Below, one piece after another: positions 31,325-43,003 of a stretch of 64,000 bases of DNA. The DNA is from Ascaphus truei (Eukaryota > Chordata > Amphibia > Anura > Ascaphidae): positions 2,046,621 to 2,110,620 of the forward strand of contig CM071587.1 in assembly GCA_036426205.1 (NCBI GenBank), given 5' to 3'. A program made the translations under genes and the position numbers. The notes under the pieces were generated by a model. That model saw only the letters and a program-made list of their open reading frames with translations. It ran no database searches and had not been told where the DNA came from. How positions within the stretch are numbered: the first letter of the stretch is position 1; the number at the start of each line of letters is the position of its first letter.

Positions 31325-32264
31325 TACGCCTAGCGCCGCTGGTCTCTGTGCGCTTAGCGCTGCCCGTTCTCGGCCTGAGCAGCCGTTGTGATGGCCTAGC
31401 GCAGCTTGTCCTCTGTGTGTCATGTGCAGCTGTCTCTGTGTGCCTAGCGCCGCCCGTCTGTGTGCCTAGCGCCGCCTGTCTCTGTGCGCCTAGTACAGCC
31501 CGTCTCTGTGCGCCTAGCGCCGCCTGTCTGGTGCCTAGCAGCCCGTCTCTGTGCGCCTAGCACAGCCCGTCTCTGTGCGCCTAGCACAGCCCGTCTCTGT
31601 GCGCCTAGCACAGCCCGTCTCTGTGTGCCTAGTGCCGCCTGTCCCTGTGCGCCTAGCGCAGCGTCTCTGTTGCCGCCTAGCGCAGCCCGTCTCTGTTGCG
31701 CCTAGACGCAGCCCGTCTCTGTGCGCCTAGCGCGCCCGTCTCTGTGACGCCTAGCGCAGCCCGTCTCTGTGCGCCTAGCGCAGCCCGTCTCTGTGCGCCT
31801 AGCGCCGCCCGTCTCTGTGCGCCTAGCGCAGCCCGTCTCTGTGCGCCTAGCGCAGCCCGTCTCTGTGCGCCTAGCGCCGCCCGTCTCTGTGCGCCTAGCG
31901 CCGCCCGTCTCTGTGCGCCTAGCACAGCCCATCTCTGTGCGCCTAGCACAGCCCGTCTCTGTGCGCCTAGCGCAGCCCGTCTCTGTGTGCCTAGCACAGC
32001 CCGTCTCTGTGCGCCTAGCGCAGCCTGTCTCTGTGCGCCTAGCGCCACCCGTCTCTGTGCGCCTAGCACAGCCCGTCTCTGTGCGCCTAGCACAGCCCGT
32101 CTCTGTGCGCCTAGCGCAGCCCGTCTCTGTGTGCCTAGCGCCGCCCGTCTCTGTGCGCCTAGCGCAGCCCGTCTCTGTGCGCCTAGCACAGCCCGTCTCT
32201 GTGCGCCTAGCGCAGCCTGTCTCTGTGCGCCTAGCGCCGCCCGTCTCTGTGCCTAGCACCGCTG
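31325..32264 (+). repeat. Tandem array, 24-bp unit, about 38 copies
   Basis: The unit is GCGCCTAGCGCAGCCCGTCT plus CTGT, with GCGCAG, GCACAG and GCGCCG variants. Because 24 is a multiple of three, long open frames exist on both strands (for example 31769-32464 +, 31702-32289 -). These are by-products, not genes. Irregular, shortened units lie at 31500-31750. Confidence 0.93.
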
Positions 32265-32265
32265 A

Positions 32266-33178
32266 TAGACACATTAACAAATTTGACAAGCGCCATTTAA
32301 AATTAGATTTCCATGTACCAATTCTGCGTCACGAAACTGGGGAGGATCCGGAAAACAGCACCAGATTAATCAAAGCCCAAAACAAATCCGACTGTTTTGA
32401 CATGAATTCCCTTTCCCTGCAGCTCTCGGCACTCCGCCTGTCAGCTCTGAAACGTCTCTGCTGACGGGCCTGTCGGGGACAACGGCTTCACACGTCTCTT
32501 CCATCCCCGAGGCGCTATTACAGCATCCCTGGAAACGCTGCTTCCGCTGTGTAACCGCGGCGTGTCTGATCCTCAGGGCCCCGCGCTGCAGGTGGAAACG
32601 GCAGAGCTATGAGAGAGGAGAGAGATGTCCGGGACACACACCTCGCCTGTGAGAGCGCAGACAACCACGGCAAAAAAAACAAGGCATTCATTTTTAAAGC
32701 TGCAATCCCCCCACAAGTCTGCGCGTCACCTCCTATAATGTCCGTATCTTGCCCCATTCGCACATCCGGCTCTTTTTTCTCTAGTGTGAAAAGTCGCGAT
32801 TTTCTTAATCTCTCCTCTGAGGTTAGCATGGAAACCTTTAGACTGCTTTGGGTGGGGACTCCATTTTAAACACCCGGACAGTTCATATTTAAAACCGGTA
32901 TCTCCTGAACGGACCATCATATTAAAAAAAAAAAATTTTTTCAAACACAACGATGGAAAGGGCAAGAAAAGATTGTTTAACGTAAATATAAAAAAATAAC
33001 ACCAAATGCAAAAAAAAACAATTAATCCGGGATCTATATTCCGAGCTGGTCGTGTCATGGAATCACCGGATATAAAGTGACACAATGTGAGTCTCTTCTT
33101 TCATTGGCCGGCACTGCTCAATCAGGACAAATGCTCCTCTGGGAGAAACTAACTCCCCGAGTGCCTTATTCCACAGCT
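32266..33178. other. No gene recognised
   Basis: Sequence of mixed composition with A runs near 32925 and 33010. I see no exon-like block. Confidence 0.45.
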
Positions 33179-33179
33179 T

Positions 33180-33950
33180 AGGGTTGCCAGGTGGCTTCTC
33201 CAAAAATTCTGGACACGATGGTGAAAGGTGCGACGTGCTCAAGACACACACACCTCCATCTGCTCCATGCTGTTTCCTCCTCTCCTTGGCCACACCCCCA
33301 GGCTCCTGACACCTCCTCCTGAGTGGCTGCTGCTGGCTAATGCAGCCAATCAGGATGAAGGAAGATGACCAGCCACCTAGCAAACAGCCCTGCTCTCGCC
33401 CCACTCAGGGAAATCCTGCGGCCCCCAAAGCCAGGCAGGTCACTATGTCCAGAGCGGTAATACCGGTAAAAACATACATGTCCAGAAAGGTAATACCGGA
33501 CACATACATGTCCAGAGAGGTAATACCGGTATACACATACATGTCCAGAGTGGTAATACCGGTATACACATACACGTCCAGAGAGGTAATACCGGTATAC
33601 ACATACATGTCCAGAGAGGTAATACCGGTATACACATACACGTCCAGAGAGGTAATACCGGTATACACATACACGTCCAGAGAGGTAATACCGGTATACA
33701 CATACACGCCCAGAGAGGTAATACCGGTATACACATACACGTCCAGAGAGGTAATACCGATATACACATACATGTCCAGAGAGGTAATACCGGTATACAC
33801 ATACACGGCCAGAGAGGTAATACCGGTATACACACACATGTCCAGAGAGGTAATACCATATATGTCCAGTATTACCTCTCATTTTGTAGTGGACAGAGTG
33901 TCCAAATACAGGACAGTCCGGTTCAATACTGGACACCTGGCAACCCTAAT
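33180..33950. mobile_element. MITE with TAGGGTTGCCAGGTG ends, carrying a minisatellite
   Basis: The left end TAGGGTTGCCAGGTGGC and the right end GGACACCTGGCAACCCTA are inverted copies about 770 bp apart. A partial copy of the right end occurs in the other direction at 36187-36240. The end type resembles hAT elements, but I could not find a clear 8-bp duplication. The 33-bp array in the next entry lies inside it. Confidence 0.6.
33444..33860 (+). repeat. Tandem array, 33-bp unit, about 13 copies
   Basis: The unit is GTCCAGAGAGGTAATACCGG followed by TATACACATACAC. The length of 33 keeps frames open on both strands, so the encoded repeats (VIPVYTYTSRE on +) are artefacts. The unit resembles the host MITE's flank GTCCAGTATTACCTCTC at 33866, read in reverse. 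Confidence 0.93.
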
Positions 33951-34099
33951 TACGCTCAATGTCACGGGAATACGCGCTGCTCTTTTTTTTTTATTGCGCC
34001 TTCGGCACTGTAACTTTGCAGCACTCTCTGGCGCTGAAGATGTTAAGCAGCACTGCCAAGCTTTTACACAGAAATATATCTTTGCTACCTAATTATTTA

Positions 34100-34554
34100 A
34101 AAAATATATAAAATATCTATATTTTCCAAGTATTCTCTTTTTTTTCCCCTTAAAAAAAAAAGTATATATTCTTGCACGTTAAAGGTGGCGATTTCAGGCT
34201 GAATACAGGCGCGTCCGAGCACCGGCAGCAGCCATTTTTTTTGTGCTTCTCGTCTTCATCGGAAAACCCCGCCCTGGGGTCCCGCATTCCTACCCTCTGA
34301 TCTCAGGTTGGGGGAAGGAGGCTCCTGAGACAGAACTCACCTGGGAACCGCACACAGAGAAGAGGCTTAATATTCGCTGCCCACCTACTTCCAGGCCCAT
34401 GTTCACTAAGGGGGGCTACACGCTCAAACTCCCACTCAAATGAACGGGAGTTAAGATGTGCTCAAGCTTAGCACCGTTTGGCAAATATGGGCCTAAGAGA
34501 GCAGCCTGTGATCGTCTATTAATTGAAATACACCTCAAACATAAACCTTTGCAG
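34100..34554. other. No gene recognised
   Basis: AT-rich, with T and A runs, then ordinary sequence; nothing supported. Confidence 0.4.
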
Positions 34555-34795
34555 ACGCACTTACCAGAACGCCCTCCTACCGTCTCTGTACGTTCTTCCT
34601 ACCAACCAATTAGATTGTAAGCTCTTCGGAGCAGGGACTCCCTTTCCTAAATGTTACTTGTTATGTCTGAAGCACTTCTTCCTATTATGTGTTATTTGTA
34701 TTATTAGTTATTTATATGATTGTCACGTGTATTACTGCTGTGAAGCGCTATGCACATTAATACACTATATAAATAAAGACATACATACATATATT
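34555..34795 (+). mobile_element. LINE 3' end (second family), sense copy
   Basis: It starts CTTACCAGAACGCCCTCCTA, has TTAGATTGTAAGCTCTTCGG, and ends CTATATAAATAAAGACATAC with a short ATAC repeat tail. The same sequence follows a reverse transcriptase C-terminus in the copy at 44535-44975, so it is the 3' UTR of a LINE and not a SINE of its own. Confidence 0.75.
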
Positions 34796-35485
34796 TTACT
34801 GGAGATTCATTTCCCTGCGGCCCGTTTCATGCTTTCTGCAGAGATTTCTGCTCCTCGTTCGCTGAAAGGAATGGAATCATATTTGAAGAGCACTCAAATT
34901 TCTTTCATTTTCCCAAAACCTATTTTTTATTGAGAATTTCACAATATATTACAGATTCGAGGCTTTTCGTGCAGTTCTTTGACGTGAGATATTTTTCGTT
35001 CAGACATTAAATGAAATAAGGCTTCTCTGGATACACGTTTCCGTGGCTTCAATTGTCACGTAGAAACGGAGTGTAAAAGCAAAGCTGGCAGCTCATTCTG
35101 CATTAAATCAATATATTCATTATTATGAATACCTTTTCTCTATATGGTGCAAACATTCTGCAGCGCGGTACAATGAGTAAGGGGTAAAAAAAAAAACTAT
35201 ATACAGTAGTATATAACAGCATATATATATTGCCCACAATGTAAAGTCGTATTCTGTACCTCACTTCAAAAGGGACACAGACCTTTTATATTTGCTATCA
35301 AAGGTCCCTGTGTTGGCAGCGGAGGTGCAGGAAGAGGGAGAGAGATAAGAGATAAGCCTGGTACATTGTGTCTGCACCGCCGGCCCCAGCAGCTGTGGCT
35401 GAGGTCTGAAATGCACACACAGCAGCAGAGGGCGGGATCACCTGGAGGCGCGGTGACTTCCTGCTGCAGGTGACAATGACAGTCA
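34796..35485. other. No gene recognised
   Basis: AT-rich, with (TA)n near 35220. Nothing else supported. Confidence 0.4.
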
Positions 35486-35489
35486 AACA

Positions 35490-36092
35490 ATGATTTCTAT
35501 CCCAGGCATTACTTGGAGATTCTCTATCCCAGGCATTACTTGGAGATTCTCTATCCCAGGGGTTACTTGGAGATTCTCTATCCCAGGAGTTACTTGGAGA
35601 GTTTCTACCCCAGGCATTACTTGTAGAGTCTCTATCCCAGGCATTAATTGGAGATTCTCTATCCCAGGCATTACTTGGAGATTCTCTATCCCAGGCATTA
35701 CTTGTAGAGTCTCTATCCCAGGTATTACTTGGAGAGTCTCTATGCAAGGCATTACTTGGAGAGTCTCTATCCCAGACATTACTTGGAGAGTCTCTATCCC
35801 AGACATTACTTGGAGATTCTGTTTCCCAGACATTACTTGGAGATTTTATATCTCAAGCATTACTTGGAAATTCTCTATCCCAGGCATTACTTGGAGAGTC
35901 TCTATGAAAGGCATTACTTGGAGAGTCCCTATCCCAAGTATTACTTGGAGAGTATCTATCTCAGGCATTACTTGGAGATTCTGTATCCCAGGCATTACTT
36001 GGAGATTCTCTATCCCAGGCATTACTTGGAGAGTCTCTATCCCAGGCATTACTTGGAGAGTCTCTATCCCAGGCATTACTTGGAGTGTCTCT
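35490..36092 (+). repeat. Tandem array, 27-bp unit, about 22 copies
   Basis: The unit is TATCCCAGGCATTACTTGGA followed by GATTCTC or GAGTCTC. A length of 27 keeps all frames open across 600 bp on both strands; the repeats IPGITWRFS and related peptides are artefacts. It is followed at 36187 by a fragment of the TTGCCAGGTGTCC MITE end, also found beside the 33-bp array. Confidence 0.93.
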
Positions 36093-36795
36093 GTCTCGTA
36101 AAAGGCAGACTTTCTATAGGATTCTGTAGGGATGTTGGCACAGTATGTTGCCATAGATGGCACAACTACAAGGTCACAACCAGCATCTAGGATTGCCAGG
36201 TGTCCAGTATTGAACCGGGGTGTCCTGTATTTGGACACTCACAGCATGGAACGTGGAGCAGAGGTGTGTGTGTGTGTGTGTGTGAGTCTCAAGTGCGTCG
36301 CACCTTTCACCATTGTGCCCAGTGTTTTTGTTGAAGCCGCCTGGTAGCCTGACCCGTGTCTAGAGCTGCCCTTATACTAAAAGCCCCTGAGGGAATTGTG
36401 TGCATGGTACAGGTGCTAGCTTGTCCCCGGCACCTCCTTGGCTTGTGAGGCCCACTCTCATATGCAGTGTGAGAACAGAGAACAATTAAGTGGTCTCTAT
36501 CTCCAAAGCACCTGGAGCCCCCGCTCCCCCCACTCGCGCCCCCCACACACACACACAGAATGCCTGGAATTCCTCCTCCCTCTACTCTTGTACATTTGCT
36601 GAACGGGGACTTTCCTTTCACTCCTCGTTGTGATCTTGAGCCAACGGCACTTGTGGGTTTTATTCCCAAGGTGCCGTCATTTAACAATGCGCCACAATCC
36701 GAAATCCCTGTCTCTTTACTGCTATAGGTGGGTCGCAGAACCTTTAACACATGCACTGCCAGAGGGGGGCAGAAATTCATTGCAGAGAAAGACCA

Positions 36796-36992
36796 AGGGC
36801 AGGGGGGCTCAAGGCCCCCCCAACAGGTCAGGTTTTCATGATATCCCAGCTTCAGCACAGGTGGCTCAATCAGAGGCTCAGTCTAAGGCTGAGTGCTGAA
36901 GCAGGGACTGATTGAGCCACTTGTGCTGAAGCAAGGATATCCTCAAAACCTGACCTGTTGGTGGCCCTTGAGGACTGGCGTTTGCTACCCCT
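36796..36992. mobile_element. hAT-like palindromic MITE
   Basis: It has both arms (AACAGGTCAGGTTTTCATGA and TCAAAACCTGACCTGTTGGT) around a centre, with GCTACCCCTG at the right end. The left end is eroded (CAGGGGGGCTC). Confidence 0.75.
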
Positions 36993-37071
36993 GCAGTGAG
37001 GGGTTTTATACAGATGTAGCCAGCCTTACCGTCCCCAGCAGATGAAATGCTGATAATCCGAGGCGCGGTGG

Positions 37072-37213
37072 TTGGGGGCTGCCGCGTAGGCGCTGTGGGA
37101 GGGGGCTGCCGCGTAGGCGCTGCGGGAGGGGGCTGCCGCGTAGGCGCTGTGGGAGGGGGCTGCCGTGTAGGCGCTGCGGGAGGGGGCTGCCGCGTAGGCG
37201 CTGTGGGGGGGGG
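37072..37213. repeat. Tandem array, 27-bp unit x 5
   Basis: The unit is GGCTGCCGCGTAGGCGCTGT followed by GGGAGGG, alternating CTGTGG and CTGCGG. Open frames on both strands are artefacts. Confidence 0.9.
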
Positions 37214-37833
37214 GGGAGTTCCATTGCTTTTCAGTGGGACCTCCAGAAGCGTTAACCCTTCCAAGCCATGATCGGCGCGGTCACGGCGCCAGGAACGGTA
37301 AGGCTGAGTACATCTGTAGCGTAGCATCGCTTAGCAAATGTGGCCCTAACTCTGTTACCGACAAAACTGGGCTATCGTAGTTCAGAATAACCGCACCTGA
37401 TGTGTGACAAATATGCCATTGAAAACGAGTGGGCTTGGCTTTTCTCCGTTAAATCTTGCGGCCCCTGTGTGGCTCCAGTGTTGCCCCAGTGTGGCCCCTG
37501 GGAGACTTTCTTACAAACCCCCATAGGGCGAATGTTTTTATTTTTTAATATCATTACAATGATGCTTATCCTCAGGGGAGCGCTCACAGGTCCATCTCTC
37601 CTGTGCTGGGAGGGGGGATCCTGGCATCAAAGGGGTTAAGTATCTAAATATAGATGAACGATGATGGAGCAGGTTGTAAGTGGGAAGGCACCTTTAACCC
37701 TTTAGCGAAGCAACGCTGGCCACGCCGGCGGCAAGACGGTTATCTCGCCCCTCTCTCCCGTCCTTGGGGAATGCTGCGGTGTGGCAAAGATGGATCGGGG
37801 GCATCACACACCTCAGTGTTCCCACTTCTCATC

Positions 37834-38002
37834 AAATATATATATATATATATAAAAAAGCAAAATACATCACAAGACGTGAAGCCTGGAGAGACGACAC
37901 AGCATAACTGGAGCAGGTCCTCCTCTATGGAACCTTCATCGTGTGTGTGTATGTGTGTGTGTATGTGTGTGAGTGTGTGTGTGTGTGTGTGTATAAATAT
38001 AA
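37834..38002. repeat. TA and GT microsatellites
   Basis: (TA)n at 37834-37855 and (GT)n with AT interruptions at 37940-38000. Confidence 0.9.
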
Positions 38003-38129
38003 CTGTATGCTCATCTGCATGTCTTAGGCTAAGGCCCCGCTCCCAGAGTCAGCGCACCTGCGCTGCTGACAGGCGGTGCGCTGAGATACACAGACCGCGA
38101 TCTGCGGTCTGTAGGGAGCGGGAGCCGGA

Positions 38130-38250
38130 GCGGGAGGTGGGCGGGAGGTGGGAGGTTTGATCGGGAGGTGGGCGGGAGGTGGGAGGTTTGATCGGGAGGT
38201 GGGCGGGAGGTGGGCGGTTTGATCGGGAGGTGGGCGGTTTGACAGGGAGG
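38130..38250. repeat. G-rich minisatellite, about 31 bp x 4
   Basis: Units of GATCGGGAGGTGGGCGGGAG plus GTGGGAGGTTT, inside the Harbinger-like element. Confidence 0.85.
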
Positions 38251-38333
38251 GGGGGCGTGGCTTGAGCGGAGGGACCCGCTACTCTCCCCCCCCCTCCCTC
38301 CACGGACTCGGGCTGGAGCTGGAAAGTAAGTTT

Positions 38334-38560
38334 AAACACACACACGCAGGCACTCATTCATATACACACACACACGCACACGCGCACACACACACAGGCA
38401 GGCACTCACGCACTCATACACACACACGCGCGCACACACAGGCAGGCACTCATACACACACACACACAGACAGAGGCAGGCACTCACGCACTCGGGCACA
38501 CACATACACACACAGATAGGCATGCACGCACTCAGACACACACACAGAGAAAGGCACTCA
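38334..38560. repeat. CA-rich tandem repeat with GGCAGGCACTCA
   Basis: Four to six irregular units of ACACACACAC plus GGCAGGCACTCACGCACTCA, inside the same element. Confidence 0.85.
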
Positions 38561-39399
38561 CCTGCTGTCCCTCCACACTCCTCCCCGCTCCCCGAAGCCT
38601 CTCCTCCTCCCGAAGCCTCTCCTCCTCCGGAAGCCTCCCCTCCCCATTGGCTCACAGCCACACACGTCACGCGTCAAAGCTAGAAAACACCATTCTGTGG
38701 TGTCTCCAGCGGCTGACGCGCTACAGCGTGTAGTGCTCTGTGCAGCCAGTGGGGACCGGGACCGGCTCGCGAGGATTCCCCTGCTGGTGGGGAACTCGCG
38801 ACCCGCCGCCCGCGCCAACGAGCGCAGCGGGACCGAGGCCTTAGGCAGGTCTGCAACCCCGCCTTTCCCCATTATCACCCAGCATACAGTACTTCCACTG
38901 CAGCAAGGGATTCTGGGAAATGACATGCAAATTATATATATATATCAAACGGAAATATAACTGTATGCTCATTTGCATGTCTTAGGCAGGTCTGCAACCC
39001 CGCCTCTCACCATTATCACACAGAACCTCCACTGCAGCAAGGGATTATATATATATTGTGGAAGAATGACCTAGGCACAGAAAAAAGTGAAAGGTATATA
39101 TATATGTACCCGCTGGGATCATCAGTCTACGCGCGCTATTGGTGAGATTGTTCTTACACCTCTACTCCCTGCAACTGTGGGCTACTTCTGCCAGAGATTG
39201 GCTATATACTGCTCTTATTCTAATACTATCTTCATTCAGGACTGAATAGTACCATCTGCTGCACAGTATTGCATTGCTTCAATCAGCTCCTTGCATCTCC
39301 GTGGCCACCGACTGCCGTGAATATCTCATTCCAGCTGAGAATCCTCTCATCAGCTTTTCATCGGACACTTTATTTGCTATTACCATACCCTCTTTTTTT

Positions 39400-39480
39400 T
39401 GCCACCTGTGCTGAAGCAGGGATATCCTGAAAACCTGACCTGTTGGTAGCCCTTGAGGACTGGAGTTGGCCGCTCCTGCC
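39400..39480. repeat. Half of the CAGGGGTGG hAT-like MITE
   Basis: CCACCTGTGCTGAAGCAGGG, then GATATCCTGAAAACCTGACC, matches the right arm of the element at 56610-56795. Confidence 0.7.
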
Positions 39481-39489
39481 ACAGAGGAA

Positions 39490-41640
39490 AATAAATGATT
39501 TGTGCCGCCCGTGAGATTACTGTTTTGGGTGGAAATTGGACATTCACGTCCAGTGAATATGGCTGTGTCGCTAACAAAAAAACTACATATCAGTGTCCCA
39601 AAAGTCGCCATTTACTTGAAATCCACTTAAAAAGGATCTTACTTCACAGCCATCATAAATAATTCCAAAGTGGGGAATTTGGGAAGTTTTATGTTCCAAA
39701 AACTCCCCAAACTGGAAAAAATGCTGGAGCATATATTTTTTTTAAACTCGTGTACGATTTCGGTGATGTGAATTTCTTGCACGATTGGGGATAACTTCCT
39801 AACCCGTTCATAATTAAACTAAAAACACATTGTCCCGAGCAAATCGTGGCTTTCCTAAGGAAAATGACAAGTTACTTTGAAATATTTTCTCCCAATGAAT
39901 GTCTCTAGTTGAGTCTGTTCTCCGGGTCACGGTCAGTCCTCTGTACACACTGTATCTGTGTCTTCCTTCGTCTCGGCAATCGGCACAGAATGAACGCCCC
40001 GTGGGATGGGATGTATCGCAATACACTAAACTTATATTACAGGGGACCTTTCTCCCTGTCATGGGGAAATGTATTCGTCCATCTGTTACTAAATCCCAGC
40101 TTTGTCTTTCACCCCCTCCAGAATTCTGCAAATATCTACATTTTTCGGGGCCTGCAACCCCCCCCCCCCCCCCCGCCCCCTCCTGCCCCCTGGGGATGTA
40201 TTTGAGAGCAGAGATCTCACCGGTCCCCCTCCCTCACATGGGGGGGTGCAGGCAGAGCTCTGCGTTTCCCAGGCTGTGTTGCAAGTAGCCTCGCTCCTCA
40301 CCTGCTTTACCAGTCAGAGAAATATTTCCCTTGGGATTTAAGTTACAGTAAATCCAGAGAGACTTTTTTTTTTCCCCCATAAAGAGTAAACGGATAATTT
40401 GACCGCGGTAACCCCTTCACTGCCAGAATAATGCTTCTGCTCCACCATTCCTGAGCGCCCGCTGGAATCAGTGTGGGGCCTTCGCCACCAGCCAAGACGC
40501 CATAAATATGTATTTAATCAGTTCCGTTTGTTGACATCGGATGCCTCTCTCATGCGTCGAGCGCTGGAATTTGAGATGCCCACGTATAAATTACCCAGCA
40601 GTGACCGGGGTTTGCATAGAGCCAGTTCCGTGTAACCTTTGTCTCATCACTTTGTATCCCAGATCCACATTTGCCAAGCTAGGTGGTGAACCTTCCAGCA
40701 CACAGCCCTGTGCCCTTCCCCTTCTCCTGTTGGTGATTGGTTAGCTGGTGACAGTCCCAGAAACGCGTTGGCCTTAACATGTTAATATAATAAACACAGT
40801 TTGTGGGGTGCCCCCTGAAATTGTTTTTTGCTGTGTCTACATTTTATTGGGAACTGACCCCAAATGGCATTGGTGCACCCCAAAGGTACATTAAATTGTT
40901 ATTCATTGTTATGTGCATAAAACCCCTGCGTTCTATTTTTGGTTCCCTCAGCCCCCTGTGGAAAGGACATTTTGTACACACGGCCCAGACGCTCGTCCTG
41001 TTTGCATGTTTGCTCCCGGGGGGGTCCTGCGATTGTTTGGATTTTCTCAAACACCAGATGCTCCGTTTACAGTCAACGGAGGAAAAGTATGAGAAACATG
41101 TCAGTTTCCCTGTGTCCCCGAGGCGGGTTCTGTGGGGCCCGCGGACTGGAGGAGTCCTGGTGGGTTTCTGCACAGTGCAGCGGGCAGATGGCATGAGCTC
41201 ACTCCTGTCATATCCAAAGTTTGAAATGTAAACTGGGAGAGTTTGTACTGCCAGAGGAGCAGCGGAGAGGTTAGAGGAGACATTCTCATTCAGGGTGAGA
41301 ACTTCCCATGGTTCTTCTGCATGCCGCCGTATAGAAGGGTACTGTGTATCTATTCACACTAAGAATGCTCCTTCTCACTAGATAAAATACATTCTGAAAC
41401 CGTTACAATATTCTTTGAGATCAGTGGTAGGCAACATGGTATACCTCCGCTCCAGGCCTTCACAAGGGCCGCACATTACATATACATATATATGTATATA
41501 TATGTATATATAGTGCACAGGCAGGAGGGATGTTGCAGCCGTGCTCGTGCGTAGCAGCTTTTCCCCATTCCGGTCAGTTGGCTAATGCTGCCTTTCTAGT
41601 GACTACTGACCCACTCCTCTTCTTACACAGGGAACTAGTG
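39490..41640. other. No gene recognised
   Basis: Mixed unique-looking sequence with a C run at 40160-40180 and a (TATA)-type run at 41480-41510. Open frames at 39899-40288 and 40803-41231 show no domain or splice layout. Confidence 0.4.
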
Positions 41641-42526
41641 ATCAGCGCAGGAGAGGAGCGGGCAGTACTGTATGTATCAGCGCAGGAGGGGAGCGGGCAG
41701 TACTGTATTTATCAGCGCAGGACAGGAGCGGGCAGTACTGTATTTATCAGCGCAGGAGGGGAGCGGGCAGTACTGTATGTATCAGCGCAGGAGAGGAGCG
41801 GGCAGTACTGTATTTATCAGCGCAGGAGGGGAGCGGGGCAGTACTGTTTTATCAGCGCAGGAGAGGAGCGGGCAGTACTTATTTATCAGCACAGGAGAGG
41901 AGCGGGCAGTACTGTGATTTAATCAGCGCAGGAGAGGAGCGCAGTACTGTATTATCAGAGCAGGAGAGGAGGGGCGCAGTACTGTATTTATCAGCCAGGA
42001 GAGGCGGGCAGTAGATTTATCAGGCAGGAGGAGAGGAGCGGGCAGTACTGTATTTATCAGCGCAGGAGAGGAGCGGGCAGTACTGTATTTATCAGAACAG
42101 GAGAGGAGCGGGCAGTACTGTATTTATCAGCGCAGGAGAGGAGGGGGCAGTACTGTATTTATCAGCGCAGGAGAGGAGCGGGCTGGCAGTACTGTATATC
42201 AGCGCAGGAGAGGAGCGGGCATACGTTGTATTTATCAGCGCAGGAGGAGGACTGCGGGCAGACTGTATTTAATCAGCGCAGGAGGGAGCGGGCAGTACTG
42301 TATTTATCAGCGCAGGAGAGGAGGCGGGGCAGGACTGTATTTATCAGCGCAGGGGAGCGGGCAGTACTGTATTTATCAGCGCAGGAGAGGAGCGGGCAGT
42401 ACTGTATTTATCAGCGCAGGAGGGGAGCGGGCAGTACTGTATTTATCAGCGCAGGAGGGGAGTGGGCAGTGCTGTATATATCAGCGCAGGAGGGGAGCGG
42501 GCAGTACTGTATTTATCAGCGCTGGG
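41641..42526 (+). repeat. Tandem array, 35-bp unit, about 25 copies
   Basis: The unit is ATCAGCGCAGGAGAGGAGCG followed by GGCAGTACTGTATTT. Edge copies (41640-41860, 42340-42526) are regular. Middle copies (about 41930-42340) carry many single-base gains and losses. Confidence 0.93.
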
Positions 42527-42724
42527 GGGAAGCTATGGAAACAAGGACACACTGCAGAGTGGCTGGTTTGGTCTCTGTTTATAACAACACCTGCTTATCA
42601 AGCTCAGAGTGCTTGGCTGTGAAAGATGCCACCACGTACCAGTTCTATTTTAAGTGGCCGCCGAGGGTTGGGGAAGATGGGGTGGGGGGGGGGGGCATGT
42701 TCCCTAATATTCACTTCCCCCAGG

Positions 42725-43003
42725 TCCCACTCATATACCTACCTGTGCTGCACCCAGCCTGCTTCCTATTACCCTTATATACCTACCTGTGCTGCGCCCA
42801 GCCTGCTTCCTATTACCCTTATATACCTACCTGTGCTGCACCCAGCCTGCTTCCTCTTACCCTTATATACCTACCTGTGCTGCACCCAGCCTGCTTCCTA
42901 TTACCCTTATATACCTACCTGTGCTGCACCCAGCCTGCTTCCTATTACCCTTATATACCTACCTGTGCTGCACAGGTAAGTATATAAGGGTAATAGGAAG
43001 CAG
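42725..43003. repeat. Tandem array, 44-bp unit x 5, ending in an inverted copy
   Basis: The unit is TATACCTACCTGTGCTGCAC followed by CCAGCCTGCTTCCTATTACC and CTTA. The last unit is followed by an inverted partial unit: arms 42936-42967 and 42971-43002 pair over 32 bases with one mismatch and a 3-base loop. Confidence 0.9.

Larger units (their letters stand above)
38024..38843. mobile_element. Harbinger-like element with TTA duplication and internal repeats
   Basis: An 814-bp insertion (38027-38840) lies between TTA copies at 38024-38026 and 38841-38843. Ends are GGCTAAGGCCCCGC and, inverted, GGCCTCGGTCCCGC. It holds a 31-bp GGGAGGTGGGCGGGAGGTGG array (about 38130-38250) and a CA-rich repeat (38334-38560). 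The same target sequence without insertion lies at 38955-39050. Confidence 0.8.

Noticed and set aside
31702..32464. Long open frames on both strands, up to 231 codons
   Set aside because: They are produced by a 24-bp tandem unit, which keeps every stop-free frame open. The same applies to the arrays at 33444, 35490 and 54120.
34555..34795. Independent SINE
   Set aside because: No A or B box is visible, and the copy at 44535-44975 shows it is the 3' end of a LINE.
38100..38560. Proline-rich and cysteine/valine-rich frames across the G-rich and CA repeats
   Set aside because: Low-complexity translation of minisatellite and CA microsatellite inside a transposon.
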